Below, piece after piece: positions 33,536 through 42,492 of a stretch of DNA of 48,149 bases (within the stretch, counting starts at the first letter, position 1; every line of letters begins with the position of its first letter). The stretch is from Bacilli bacterium (GTDB lineage: Bacteria; Bacillota_I; Bacilli_A; RFN20; CAG-631). The notes beneath the pieces are model-generated. The model did not search any database. It saw only the letters and a list, made by a program, of their open reading frames with translations, and was not told the origin of the DNA. The position numbers were made by a program, and so were the translations under genes. The stretch spans positions 1 through 48,149 of the forward strand of contig CAAEBM010000021.1 in NCBI GenBank assembly GCA_900754115.1, written 5' to 3'.

Positions 33536-34979
33536 CAGTAGTTAATTCTATTTTTAATTTATTGTAAAAGTTTTGATCAATAAAAGATAAAATAGAAGAA
33601 GAATGGGCTTGTGTTCCTTTTAATTTATCTAATTGATGTAAAACTAAATCCGCAATGGGATTGGTTGTTGCCGATACTGCTAGAATCAATAATACTTCAT
33701 TTACATGTAAACGAGGATTATTATAATTTAATTGAGTTAGTTTCAGTTTGATAATAGGATCTAAAACAGAAGGGGATAAAATCAATAAATCGTCTTGAAT
33801 TCCTGCTAAATGTTTTAAAGCATTGATTAAGGCAGCAGAAGGAGCGCGAAGCAAAGTCGAACTTTTTCCAGTGATAATGGTGCCATCATGTAATTGAATA
33901 GAAGTGATGGCAACTTTTTCTTTTTCATAACGATTTCTTGTCGCTTGAACACAAGCTCTATCTTCAATAGAAGCATTGACTTGTTTCATAATAGAAAGTG
34001 TTTTTTCTACAGCAGAATCAGGAAATTTTCCCATTTTGTTTTTGACAATACTATCTAAATATCGACGAATGATTTCTTGCTTACAGGCTTCAAAAGTGAC
34101 TTGTTCATCCATAATACAAAAACCTGCCATGTTTACTCCCATATCTGTTGGAGATTGATAAGGGCTTTTGCCATAAATGCGTTCAAAAATAGCTTTTAAA
34201 ACAGGAAAAACTTCAATATCTCGGTTGTAATTGACCGCAATTTTGTTATAAGCATTTAAGTGATAAGGGTCTAACATATTGATATCATTTAAGTCTGCAG
34301 TAGCAGCTTCATAAGCTAAATTAACAGGATGTTGTAAAGGAATATTCCATATAGGGAACGTTTCATATTTTGCATAACCTGCTTGAATTCCTCTTTCATG
34401 TTCTAAATAAAGTTGTGATAAACAAGTAGCCATTTTACCACTTCCAGGACCTGGAGCAGTGACAATGACAAGCGGTTTGGTCGTTTCAATATATTCGTTT
34501 TTTCCAAATCCTTGATCACTTAAAACATAATCGGTGTCAAAAGGATAACCTTCAATAAAATAAGATTTATAGACTTTATGCCCTAAATTTTTGAGTTTGA
34601 TAATAAATGAATCGGCATTGCTTTGGTGATCATATTGAGTGATGACAACACTTCCTTGTTTAAATCCAGTTTTGGCAAATAATTCACTTAATCGTAAAAC
34701 TTCTTCTTCATAGGTAGTTGATGTATCATTGCGAATTTTATTGGATTGAATATCATTTGCATTTGCAACGATGACGAATTCAATTTGGTCTTTTAACTCT
34801 TGAAGCATTTTTATTTTCGTATCTGGTAAAAATCCAGGTAATACGCGAGAAGCGTGGTAATCATCAAATAACTTTCCACCAAATTCAAGATAGAGTTTAT
34901 TATCAAATTGTTTGATACGATTTAAAATTTGTTCGGCTTGAATTTTGACATATTTATCATAGTCAAAGGCAATTTTCAT
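33516..34979 (-). CDS. DUF1846 family protein
   Basis: This soluble protein of 487 residues matches the DUF1846 (PF08903) family: MKIAFDYDKYVKIQAEQIL..., LYLEFGGKLFDDYHASRVLPGF, and VTAPGPGSGKMATCLSQLYLEHE, which includes a P-loop-like GPGSGKM. The function is not established; the fold suggests nucleotide or ligand binding. I chose the ATG at 34979, preceded by GAAGGTG; a TTG at 34994 would overlap that site. It stands alone, its stop codon lies in a terminator stem, and it is divergent from the GH26-like lipoprotein. Confidence 0.85.
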   Translation of the reverse strand: MKIAFDYDKYVKIQAEQILNRIKQFDNKLYLEFGGKLFDDYHASRVLPGFLPDTKIKMLQELKDQIEFVIVANANDIQSNKIRNDTSTTYEEEVLRLSELFAKTGFKQGSVVITQYDHQSNADSFIIKLKNLGHKVYKSYFIEGYPFDTDYVLSDQGFGKNEYIETTKPLVIVTAPGPGSGKMATCLSQLYLEHERGIQAGYAKYETFPIWNIPLQHPVNLAYEAATADLNDINMLDPYHLNAYNKIAVNYNRDIEVFPVLKAIFERIYGKSPYQSPTDMGVNMAGFCIMDEQVTFEACKQEIIRRYLDSIVKNKMGKFPDSAVEKTLSIMKQVNASIEDRACVQATRNRYEKEKVAITSIQLHDGTIITGKSSTLLRAPSAALINALKHLAGIQDDLLILSPSVLDPIIKLKLTQLNYNNPRLHVNEVLLILAVSATTNPIADLVLHQLDKLKGTQAHSSSILSFIDQNFYNKLKIELTTEPVLNK

Positions 34980-35114
34980 CTTTTTCACCTTCAATCTTTA
35001 TTTTTGAAAATCACTTATCATTATAATGTAAAAAAAAAACAATATAAGGATTTTATTCTAAAATTATCTATGATACAATAATGCTGAACCGAATTTAAGG
35101 GAGGACAATTTTTT

Positions 35115-36983
35115 ATGAAAAAAATAGCAACGCTTTTCAGTTGTTTAATTGCTTTAACAGCATGTAATAAAAAAGGAGTCGTAGAAAAAGTGAATACAGA
35201 ATTGATTCAAGCTTATTGGGCAGATAGTTATCAAGATGCTAAAAATGGTTTTTCTAAAATAGAAGACCTTAAAAATGCAAAATCTTGGGTCGATGGAGTA
35301 GAGATTGAAACTCCTGTAGAAGAAGTTTATACAAAAGACGTCAAACATTTATTTTTTAATAAAAATGCCATTCGAGCAGTCAATTTGCCAGAAGGTTATG
35401 CTTTTACTTTCCCAGCAACCAAAATGGATTTAGATGTTTCTTTAAGTGAATTAAGAACCAAATACATAACTGATTCATCCATTTTAACAGTTACAACCGA
35501 AAATCAAAATCCTTATGGAAATACAGAAAGAGGTTGGGAAATTTATTTGACAGAATGGATTAATCGTTTTATCAATGATCCTGAATTTTTAAAAGCCAAT
35601 AATTTGTCTTATATTCAAAATCCTTCCGTAATTTCGAATTTTAATGCTTTGTATGAACTACATTCTTATGATATAGAAATATTAGATCATGAAAATATTG
35701 AATATCCTTATTATCACATTCGTATATTGCGTCCAATGGAAGATTACATTAATTTTCATTTATTTGTCATGAAATCTAAAATCAAAAATACAGATGAGAT
35801 TGATATGGTTGTTTCTTCTTTTAAAATGATTGATAAAATGGGTGTTTCTAAAAATATTCAACAAGAATATCAATTAAAAATTCCTTCCAATTGGTCAGAA
35901 GAAACCAAAACTTATTATCAAAAATTACAAAATCAAACTGATGTCGATTGGGGTGCTTTTTCAGTCAGTATGCCAAGTGATAATTCAGGAAACTATAATA
36001 GCGAAGGTGAACGTTTGTTAGCAGAAAAACAACGATTAGAAACTGCTTTTGATTATGAATATGATATTTTGCCAACCTATACCCATATGGGATGGTATGA
36101 TTATGAAAATCCTTTATATAAACCTAATTTTAAAATGGCTAAATTTATCGCTGGTGGAAATGGTTTTAATGGAAAACCAGTATTACAATATACGTATCAA
36201 TTTACCTACAGTAACAACACCGAATTAAACGGATATACTCCAATGTTTGATATTTTAAGAGGAAAGTTTGACACTTTCTTTAAAAGATTAGCTAATGATG
36301 TAAAAAGCTATCAACAACCAGTTTTATTCCGTTTAAACAATGAAATGAATACAGACTGGACCAGTTATTGTGGAATGGTGACTTTATTAGACCCAGATAT
36401 CTTTATTTTAACTTGGAGGAAGTTATATGATATTTTTGAAAAAGAAGGAGTTAATAATGCAATTTGGATTTTTAATCCAATTGCTCGTTCTACTCCTTAT
36501 AGTAACTGGGGAGATATGCTCAATTTTATGCCTGGTGAAGATTATGTTCAAATGTTAGGGTTGACAAGTTATGAAATGGGAAATGATGCAGAAAATTTCC
36601 GTTCCTTTTACGATCATTACCAAGAACTTTATCAAAAAAATACACCTTATTTTGATCAATACCCAGCGATTATTTCAGAATTTGCTGCAGGTTGTGGGGG
36701 AGAAGTCATTATGAATTATGATACTAATGAATATGAACCCACTGAACCGAGACGTAATCAAGATTTACAAGCTGAATGGGTAAAAGAAATGTTTACTTAT
36801 TTTAACGCAGACAATAAAGATGTCTATCCCTTTGTAAAAAATATTAAGGCCGCAATATGGTTTAGTACGAATGATGTAATAACCCTGAATGATGAAACTA
36901 AAATTACTAATTATCTAAAATTAGATGACGAATTAACCCAAACCCTACTAGCTTTTAAAGAAGGATTAAAAAACAATCATTAA
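35115..36983 (+). CDS. lipoprotein with GH26-like glycoside hydrolase domain
   Basis: This protein of 622 residues has a signal peptide ending in the lipobox LTAC (Cys17). Residues about 30-270 resemble no family I know. Residues about 300-600 look like a TIM-barrel hydrolase of the GH26 (beta-mannanase) kind: PVLFRLNNEMNTDWTSY, with the likely acid/base Glu410, then IWIFNPIARSTPYSNWGDML and PAIISEFAAGCGGE, with the likely nucleophile Glu522. The substrate would be a beta-mannan-like glycan outside the cell. No sugar transporter is adjacent. It has a TTTAAGGGAGGA site. The GH26 assignment rests on motif pattern only. Confidence 0.6.
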   Translation: MKKIATLFSCLIALTACNKKGVVEKVNTELIQAYWADSYQDAKNGFSKIEDLKNAKSWVDGVEIETPVEEVYTKDVKHLFFNKNAIRAVNLPEGYAFTFPATKMDLDVSLSELRTKYITDSSILTVTTENQNPYGNTERGWEIYLTEWINRFINDPEFLKANNLSYIQNPSVISNFNALYELHSYDIEILDHENIEYPYYHIRILRPMEDYINFHLFVMKSKIKNTDEIDMVVSSFKMIDKMGVSKNIQQEYQLKIPSNWSEETKTYYQKLQNQTDVDWGAFSVSMPSDNSGNYNSEGERLLAEKQRLETAFDYEYDILPTYTHMGWYDYENPLYKPNFKMAKFIAGGNGFNGKPVLQYTYQFTYSNNTELNGYTPMFDILRGKFDTFFKRLANDVKSYQQPVLFRLNNEMNTDWTSYCGMVTLLDPDIFILTWRKLYDIFEKEGVNNAIWIFNPIARSTPYSNWGDMLNFMPGEDYVQMLGLTSYEMGNDAENFRSFYDHYQELYQKNTPYFDQYPAIISEFAAGCGGEVIMNYDTNEYEPTEPRRNQDLQAEWVKEMFTYFNADNKDVYPFVKNIKAAIWFSTNDVITLNDETKITNYLKLDDELTQTLLAFKEGLKNNH

Positions 36984-37025
36984 TATTTGTTTAAAAATGA
37001 TGATATTGGAATAAAATTAAAATGG

Positions 37026-37057
37026 ATTGCAAGCGAAGTTTTTCACTTGCAATTTTT
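37026..37057 (+). terminator. rho-independent terminator
   Basis: ATTGCAAG / CTTGCAAT with a 12-nt loop and a T5 run. Confidence 0.75.
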
Positions 37058-37107
37058 AAATCAAAAAAATACAAATAATGAATTTTTCTTCGTGTAGGAT
37101 TTTTGTA

Positions 37108-37136
37108 TTGACACGGGGGGGTAATGCTAAGATAAT
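37108..37136 (+). promoter_or_regulatory. natAB promoter with poly-G spacer
   Basis: TTGACA (37108-37113), 17-nt spacer, GATAAT (37131-37136). The spacer contains a run of seven G (37115-37121), exceptional in this AT-rich DNA. Slippage in the run would change the spacer length away from 17. Confidence 0.7.
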
Positions 37137-37155
37137 ATAGAGCGGAGGGAATAAA

Positions 37156-37932
37156 ATGGAAATTGTACTCGAAGCAAAGGATTTAAAGAAGACTTTTTAT
37201 TTATCAAAAAAACAACAAAAAATTGAAAAGACCAATTTAACAAAAAAAGTCGCTGTAGATCATTTGTCTTTTTCATTACATAAAGGGGAAATTTTTGGCT
37301 TGCTTGGCCCAAATGGGGCAGGAAAGACAACAACATTAAGAATAATATCGACTTTAATTAAAAGTGATGAAGGAGATGTTATGGTAGAAGGATTTAGTGT
37401 AAAAAATCAACCCAATGAAGTGAGAAATAAAATTGGTTTTTTGACAAGTGAATTAAAATTAGAAGATTTTTTTACCCCGAATTATTTATTTGATTTTTTT
37501 AGTTCTTTACATCACGTAGAAGAACAAATGGCTCAAAAACGCAAAAAAGAATTGTTTGAAAAATTTGGTATTGATAAGTTTGCAGAAGTCAAAGTCGCAA
37601 ATTTGTCAACAGGAATGAAGCAAAAAGTATCTTTAGCCATCTCTATTGTTCATGATCCAAGTATTATTATTTTTGATGAGCCAACTAATGGACTTGATGT
37701 ATTGACTGCAAAAGTGGTCACAGACTTTTTATTAGACTTAAAAAAAGAAGGGAAAACCATTTTAGTTTCAACCCATATTTTTAGTTTAGTTGAAAAGATT
37801 TGTGATCGTGTCGGAATCATCATTAATGGGAAAATGATTGCTTGTGATACTTTGCAAAATATCACACAAGGAAAACCTTTAGAAGATGTCTTTTTTGATA
37901 TTTATAAAAACGAAGTAGGTGAAGAAGAATGA
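37156..37932 (+). CDS. ABC transporter ATP-binding protein (NatA type)
   Basis: This ATPase of 258 residues has Walker A GPNGAGKTTT, signature LSTGMKQKVSL, Walker B IIIFDEPTNGLD and the switch His in STHIF. An insertion of about 20 Lys/Gln-rich residues (SKKQQKIEKTNLTKKV) sits before the first strands. It resembles NatA, the ATPase of a sodium-exporting ABC system, with the permease gene overlapping by 4 nt. Natural substrate is inference. The ATG follows GCGGAGGGAA. Confidence 0.85.
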   Translation: MEIVLEAKDLKKTFYLSKKQQKIEKTNLTKKVAVDHLSFSLHKGEIFGLLGPNGAGKTTTLRIISTLIKSDEGDVMVEGFSVKNQPNEVRNKIGFLTSELKLEDFFTPNYLFDFFSSLHHVEEQMAQKRKKELFEKFGIDKFAEVKVANLSTGMKQKVSLAISIVHDPSIIIFDEPTNGLDVLTAKVVTDFLLDLKKEGKTILVSTHIFSLVEKICDRVGIIINGKMIACDTLQNITQGKPLEDVFFDIYKNEVGEEE

Positions 37933-39131
37933 AAAATATCTTAACCATCATAAAAAAAGAATTTGCTCGTTTTTTTAAAGATAAACGTTTAATCTTAACG
38001 ACCTTGATTTTACCGGGTTTATTAATTTATATTGTTTATTCCATTATGGGAAGTGGACTTTTAGATCAAACTCAAGTGGATAAAGAATATACCTCTCAAA
38101 TTTATACGATTAATGCTCCAGATTCTTTTAATAATCAAATCAAAGTATTATTAGAAACAGCAGGATTTAAAGCTGAATATCATTCAATACAAGGGGATCA
38201 AAAAGAAGAGACTTTAGAAAAAATTGAAGACAAAAAAGTCGATTTATTAATTGAATTTGAAGAGGGTTTTGATGAAAAAATCGATTCTATTAAAGAAAAT
38301 TCAACCCAAACTGCTCCTTATATTCATATGTTTTACAATTCTGTTCGAACCGAATCACAGATGGCTTATTCCATGATTTATGAAGCTTATGATCAATATG
38401 AAGCTTCTTTAACCACCAATTATTTTGATATTAATAAAACACAAGATATTCAATTTGATTTGGCTTCTAATGAAGATATCACTGGTTCTATTTTCGGAAT
38501 GTTACTTCCCTTTTTAATTTTAATGTTTTTATTTAGTGGATGTATGTCTGTTGCTCCAGAATCGATTGCGGGAGAAAAAGAAAGAGGAACGATTGCTACT
38601 TTACTTGTCACCCCAATAAAAAGAAGGGAATTAGCAATTGGTAAAATTACCAGTTTAAGTGTTATTGCTGTCTTATGTGCAATTAGTAGTTTTATTGGAA
38701 CCATTGCTTCTTTACCTAAAATGATGGGAATGGAAGGAGTAGAGATGACAATTAATTATCAATTTGGTCATTATGTCGCTTTACTTTTTATCATCATTTC
38801 TACAGTGTTAGTCATGATTGGGTTAATCAGTATTATTTCTGCTTTTGCAAAAAGTGTCAAGGAAGCAACGACTTTAGTTACTCCTTTAATGATTTTAGTC
38901 ATGGTAGTTGGTATTATTGCCATGTTTTCAGAAACAACTCAAGTAGGATCGATTTGGATGTACTTTATTCCTGTTTATAATAGTTTAAAAATAATGGGAA
39001 ATATCTTTAGTTTCCATCTGCCTATTCTTCCAATCATACTTACAATTATTAGTAATCTTGTTTTCTCTGTATTATTTGTTTACGTATTGACCAAAATGTT
39101 TAATAACGAACGGGTAATGTTTTCAAAATAA
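37929..39131 (+). CDS. ABC transporter permease (NatB/ABC-2 type)
   Basis: This permease of 400 residues has one N-terminal membrane helix (about 19-42), a large extracytoplasmic loop (about 43-180) rich in charged residues, then five or six C-terminal helices, the layout of NatB-like ABC-2 permeases. KIIKKEFARFFKDKRLILTTLILP-type start (IIKKEFARFFKDKRL) and SVAPESIAGEKERGTIATLL coupling segment are typical. It forms one transporter with the ATPase upstream, and a terminator follows. Confidence 0.85.
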   Translation: MKNILTIIKKEFARFFKDKRLILTTLILPGLLIYIVYSIMGSGLLDQTQVDKEYTSQIYTINAPDSFNNQIKVLLETAGFKAEYHSIQGDQKEETLEKIEDKKVDLLIEFEEGFDEKIDSIKENSTQTAPYIHMFYNSVRTESQMAYSMIYEAYDQYEASLTTNYFDINKTQDIQFDLASNEDITGSIFGMLLPFLILMFLFSGCMSVAPESIAGEKERGTIATLLVTPIKRRELAIGKITSLSVIAVLCAISSFIGTIASLPKMMGMEGVEMTINYQFGHYVALLFIIISTVLVMIGLISIISAFAKSVKEATTLVTPLMILVMVVGIIAMFSETTQVGSIWMYFIPVYNSLKIMGNIFSFHLPILPIILTIISNLVFSVLFVYVLTKMFNNERVMFSK

Positions 39132-39140
39132 GTCTTTTAA

Positions 39141-39162
39141 AAAAGCGGATTTCCGCTTTTTT
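39141..39162 (+). terminator. natAB terminator
   Basis: AAAAGCGG / CCGCTTTT with a 4-nt loop and following T-run. Confidence 0.85.
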
Positions 39163-39318
39163 GTTTTTTACATTAAAATATAAGATTTTTAGTCATGTTT
39201 TTATCACGTTAAATTGTTATATTCATTCATTAAATTACTATAAAAGACAACAAATCAATCAAATGGCAAAACCACTATGTTAGTTAATAATACTTTTTAC
39301 AATTCACTAATTTTTTTG

Positions 39319-39369
39319 TTGACAAAAAGTATTTAGCGACATATACTATATATGAACATTTGTTCATAT
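39319..39369 (+). promoter_or_regulatory. cadC-type promoter and metal operator
   Basis: TTGACA (39319-39324), 17-nt spacer, TATACT (39342-39347). A perfect dyad ATATGAAC-ATTT-GTTCATAT (39350-39369) follows, close to the ATATGAA-n6-TTCATAT operator of ArsR/SmtB repressors. It covers the +1 region and proves the start at 39386 rather than at 39368. Confidence 0.85.
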
Positions 39370-39385
39370 GTTTGGAGGAAAGAGT

Positions 39386-39727
39386 ATGAAAAAACATATT
39401 TGTGAAATCGATCACCAAAAAAAAGAAGAATTATTGAAAGAATTTCCAGAAATTGATACCTTTCATCAAATGGCTCAATTATATAAAACTTTTGGTGATG
39501 CGACAAGATTAAGAATAATGTATTTATTGCTGCAAAAAGAAATGGCAGTTTGTGATATTGCTGCCTGTTTGAATATGACACATTCGGCAATTTCACACCA
39601 ATTATCGGTATTAAAAAATCTAAATTTAGTCAAATATCGCAAATATGGGAAGGCAGTTATCTATAGTTTGGCTGATTATCATGTTTCGATTTTAATTGCA
39701 ACAGCCTATGAACATATAACAGAATAA
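39386..39727 (+). CDS. ArsR/SmtB-family metal-sensing repressor (CadC/CzrA type)
   Basis: This 113-residue winged-HTH repressor has CDIAACLNMTHSAISHQLSVLKNLNLV as its recognition region. Two metal sites seem possible: the alpha-5 zinc site Asp97, His99, His110, Glu113 (DxH...HxxE) is complete, while the CadC-type Cys site is partly kept (Cys6 and Cys56, without the second Cys of the CVC motif). It probably senses Zn(II), with Cd(II) or Pb(II) possible, and releases the operator upstream. The ATG follows GGAGGAAAGAGT. The metal-pumping ATPase gene starts 12 nt downstream. Confidence 0.92.
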   Translation: MKKHICEIDHQKKEELLKEFPEIDTFHQMAQLYKTFGDATRLRIMYLLLQKEMAVCDIAACLNMTHSAISHQLSVLKNLNLVKYRKYGKAVIYSLADYHVSILIATAYEHITE

Positions 39728-39739
39728 AGAAGGGAAGAG

Positions 39740-41653
39740 ATGAATATGGCTTGTAATTGTCATGAACATGAATGTGGACATGAACATCATCATTCACATC
39801 AACATGCATCAAAAAAAGAAATCATTTTATTATTCACTAAATTAGGAATGAGTATTTTATTTTTACTATTGGGATTATTTGTTCGTAGTGGTTGGACTTG
39901 GCTCAATATTTTATTTTATGGAATCAGTTATTTAACGATAGGATACGATGTCATTTTAGAGTCTATTAAAAATATCTTCAAAGGTGAATTTTTTGATGAA
40001 AACTTTTTAATGACTTTAGCGACAATTTTAGCCTTTGTGATAAAAGATTATACAGAAGCAGTCGCCGTTATGATTTTTTATCAAGTCGGAGAATTTTTTC
40101 AACATATGGCTGTGGAAAAATCCAAAAAGTCAATTCAATCTTTATTTGAGCTAAACATTGAAAAAGCCATTTTATATCAAAATGGTCAAGAAAAAGAAAT
40201 TGATCTCAATCAAATACAAGTTCAAGATATTTTACTTGTTAAACCTGGAGAAAAAATTCCTGTCGATGGAATTGTCTATCAAGGACATTCCAGTTTAAAT
40301 ATGGCTTCACTAACAGGAGAAAGTTTGCCAGCTGATGTCAAACCAAATGATTCGGTATTAAGTGGAAGTGTCAATTTAAATGGTGTATTACAAATTCAAG
40401 CGACAAAACGCTATGAAGAATCCACCACTTATAAAATGAAAAAAATGATAGAAGAAGCGAGTAAAAAGAAAGCAGAAAGTGAAAAGTTTATCACCAAATT
40501 TTCAAAAATTTATACTCCAATTGTCATCTTGCTAGCCATCCTTATTGCCTTTATTCCACCACTTATTTTAGGATTTAATACTTATTTTAATGATTATTTA
40601 TATCGTGGGTTAACCTTTATGATTATTTCTTGCCCTTGCGCTTTGGTCATTTCAATTCCACTATCTTTTTTTGCCGGTATTGGAAAAAGTGCCAAAGAAG
40701 GAATATTAGTAAAGAGTTCACAATCCTTAGAAACCTTAGCCAAAACGACAAAGATTGCTTTTGATAAGACAGGGACGATTACAAAAGGAGCTTTTAAAGT
40801 TGTAAAAGAAGAAAGTAGTAATCTTTCTTTATTTCGCAAAATCATTGTTTGCACTGAAAAGAAAATCAATCATCCCATTGCCCAATCCATTGTAGAATAT
40901 TATAAAAATCAAAAAATTGATGCCATAAAGATTGAGGAAATAAAAGATATTCCAGGAGAAGGAATTACCGCCACTTATCAAAACGAACCAATTATAATTG
41001 GGAATGTTAAACATTTAAAAGCACATCAAATTTCTTGCCCTGAAATTACTGCAACAGGAACGACTATCTATGTGGCTTATAAGTCAAAATATTTAGGTTA
41101 TTTGACATTACAAGATGAAGTAAAAGAAACTTCAAAAGAAGCCATTCAAGATTTAGCAAAATTAGGCATTGAAGACACTTACTTAATCAGTGGAGATAAA
41201 GAAGAAGTCGCTCAAGATGTGGCTCAAAAAGTGCACATCAAACATGTGTATTCTAAAATGTTACCAGAAGATAAAGTACAAGTCATTCAATCTTTAAAAC
41301 GACAAGAAGAAATCATTGTTTATGCAGGTGATGGCATTAATGATGCAGCAGTTTTATTAGAGAGTGATGTAGGAATTGCCATGGGTGGACTTGGAAGTGA
41401 TTTAGCGATTGAATCGGCAGATATTGTCATTATGGATGACAATTTAAGAAAAATTCCTAAAGGAATTCAAATCGCTAAAAAAACATTAAGAATTGTTAAA
41501 GAAAACATCATTTTAGCCTTATCCATTAAAGTACTTGTTTTAATTGTTGGTGCATTTGGTTTTGCTCCTATGTGGGCAGCAATTGTTGCCGATGTTGGAG
41601 TAGCGCTTTTAGCAATTTTAAATGCTTTACGTGTTTTATCTAGGAGAATTTAA
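39740..41653 (+). CDS. Zn/Cd/Pb-exporting P-type ATPase
   Basis: This 637-residue P1B ATPase pumps soft divalent metals out. A Cys/His-rich head (CNCHEHECGHEHHHSHQH) replaces the usual HMA domain. The membrane motif CPC (Cys298, Cys300) in ISCPCALVISIP, phosphorylated Asp342 in DKTGT and GDGIND follow. The ALVISIP after CPC, rather than ALGLATP, marks the Zn/Cd/Pb class. It is co-transcribed with the ArsR-type repressor under one metal operator. Symbols zntA or cadA are both possible. Confidence 0.92.
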   Translation: MNMACNCHEHECGHEHHHSHQHASKKEIILLFTKLGMSILFLLLGLFVRSGWTWLNILFYGISYLTIGYDVILESIKNIFKGEFFDENFLMTLATILAFVIKDYTEAVAVMIFYQVGEFFQHMAVEKSKKSIQSLFELNIEKAILYQNGQEKEIDLNQIQVQDILLVKPGEKIPVDGIVYQGHSSLNMASLTGESLPADVKPNDSVLSGSVNLNGVLQIQATKRYEESTTYKMKKMIEEASKKKAESEKFITKFSKIYTPIVILLAILIAFIPPLILGFNTYFNDYLYRGLTFMIISCPCALVISIPLSFFAGIGKSAKEGILVKSSQSLETLAKTTKIAFDKTGTITKGAFKVVKEESSNLSLFRKIIVCTEKKINHPIAQSIVEYYKNQKIDAIKIEEIKDIPGEGITATYQNEPIIIGNVKHLKAHQISCPEITATGTTIYVAYKSKYLGYLTLQDEVKETSKEAIQDLAKLGIEDTYLISGDKEEVAQDVAQKVHIKHVYSKMLPEDKVQVIQSLKRQEEIIVYAGDGINDAAVLLESDVGIAMGGLGSDLAIESADIVIMDDNLRKIPKGIQIAKKTLRIVKENIILALSIKVLVLIVGAFGFAPMWAAIVADVGVALLAILNALRVLSRRI

Positions 41654-41669
41654 AAAAATATGTTATGAT

Positions 41670-41701
41670 ACAAGCAATAGAGATATTGCTTGTTTTTTTT
41701 A
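41670..41701 (+). terminator. rho-independent terminator
   Basis: CAAGCAATA / TATTGCTTG with a 4-nt loop and a T9 run. Confidence 0.9.
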
Positions 41702-41730
41702 AAAAGCAATAAATAGAAAGAAGGATTAAA

Positions 41731-42324
41731 ATGCTAAAAGATTTAAGTATTGAAGAATATTTAGAAGCAGTAGATAGTGAAAGACCCACTCCTGGTGGTG
41801 GAAGTGTAGCAGCTTTAGTTGGCGCATTAGGAGCAGCTTTAAGTCGTATGCTAGCACACCTTTCTTTAAATAAAAAAAAGTTTAAAGAAGCAACACAAGA
41901 ACAACAAGAAATTTTTGTTACAGCTGCAAATGATATTAAACATTATAAAGAAGCATTAGTGGATGGAATTGATGGAGATGCTTTATCTTATCAATGTGTG
42001 CTCACCGCTTATCAATTAAAAGATCCAATTGAAATTCAAAGAGCGTTAAAAACTTCTGCTTTTATCGCTTTAGATATTCAAAAAAATGCTCTAAAAGCGT
42101 TATCTAGATTGAATGAACTAGTTTTTTTAGGAAATAAAAATGTATTAAGTGATTTAGTAGCAGGGGCTATATTATTACAATCTTGTATTGAAATTAGTTA
42201 TTTAAATGTTCAAGCTAATGCAAATTTATTAGATGATGAAAAAGAGCGACATGAATTTCTTTTAGAAGGAAAACAATGTATTGATGAAGGAAAAATTCTA
42301 AAAGAGGCAATTTTAAATTTATGA
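41731..42324 (+). CDS. cyclodeaminase/cyclohydrolase family protein (FTCD C-terminal type)
   Basis: This all-helical protein of 197 residues is similar to methenyl-THF cyclohydrolase FchA and the cyclodeaminase domain of FTCD: LSIEEYLEAVDSERPTPGGGSVAALVGALGAALSRML, with the PTPGGGS substrate loop. It probably interconverts methenyl- and formyl- or formimino-tetrahydrofolate. No partner folate gene is in the window. The ATG follows AGAAGGAT, and a terminator lies on each side, so it is a single-gene unit. Confidence 0.88.
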   Translation: MLKDLSIEEYLEAVDSERPTPGGGSVAALVGALGAALSRMLAHLSLNKKKFKEATQEQQEIFVTAANDIKHYKEALVDGIDGDALSYQCVLTAYQLKDPIEIQRALKTSAFIALDIQKNALKALSRLNELVFLGNKNVLSDLVAGAILLQSCIEISYLNVQANANLLDDEKERHEFLLEGKQCIDEGKILKEAILNL

Positions 42325-42345
42325 AAAGAAATATTTTATTATTAA

Positions 42346-42374
42346 AAGAAACGGTCAAATCGTTTCTTTTTTTT
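42346..42374 (+). terminator. rho-independent terminator
   Basis: AAGAAACG / CGTTTCTT with a 7-nt loop and a T-run. Confidence 0.85.
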
Positions 42375-42401
42375 ATTCATTAAATAAACATTAAAAAAGA
42401 A

Positions 42402-42467
42402 TTGACACACTAATAAAAAATTTGTATAATCTACGCGTTGGTTTATTTTTAGTAAACTTAAAGTTTA
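42402..42467 (+). promoter_or_regulatory. pot operon promoter and operator
   Basis: TTGACA (42402-42407), 17-nt spacer, TATAAT (42425-42430). A perfect dyad TAAACTT-A-AAGTTTA (42453-42467) lies in the leader, within a pair of GTTTATTTT direct repeats (42441-42449 and 42463-42471). It is a likely site for the XRE-cupin regulator encoded next. Confidence 0.75.
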
Positions 42468-42492
42468 TTTTAACAAAACAAGGAGGGGTTAG

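Noticed and set aside
41670..41701. Perfect dyad CAAGCAATA/TATTGCTTG considered as an operator
   Set aside because: A T9 run follows it directly after a stop codon, so it is an ordinary terminator.
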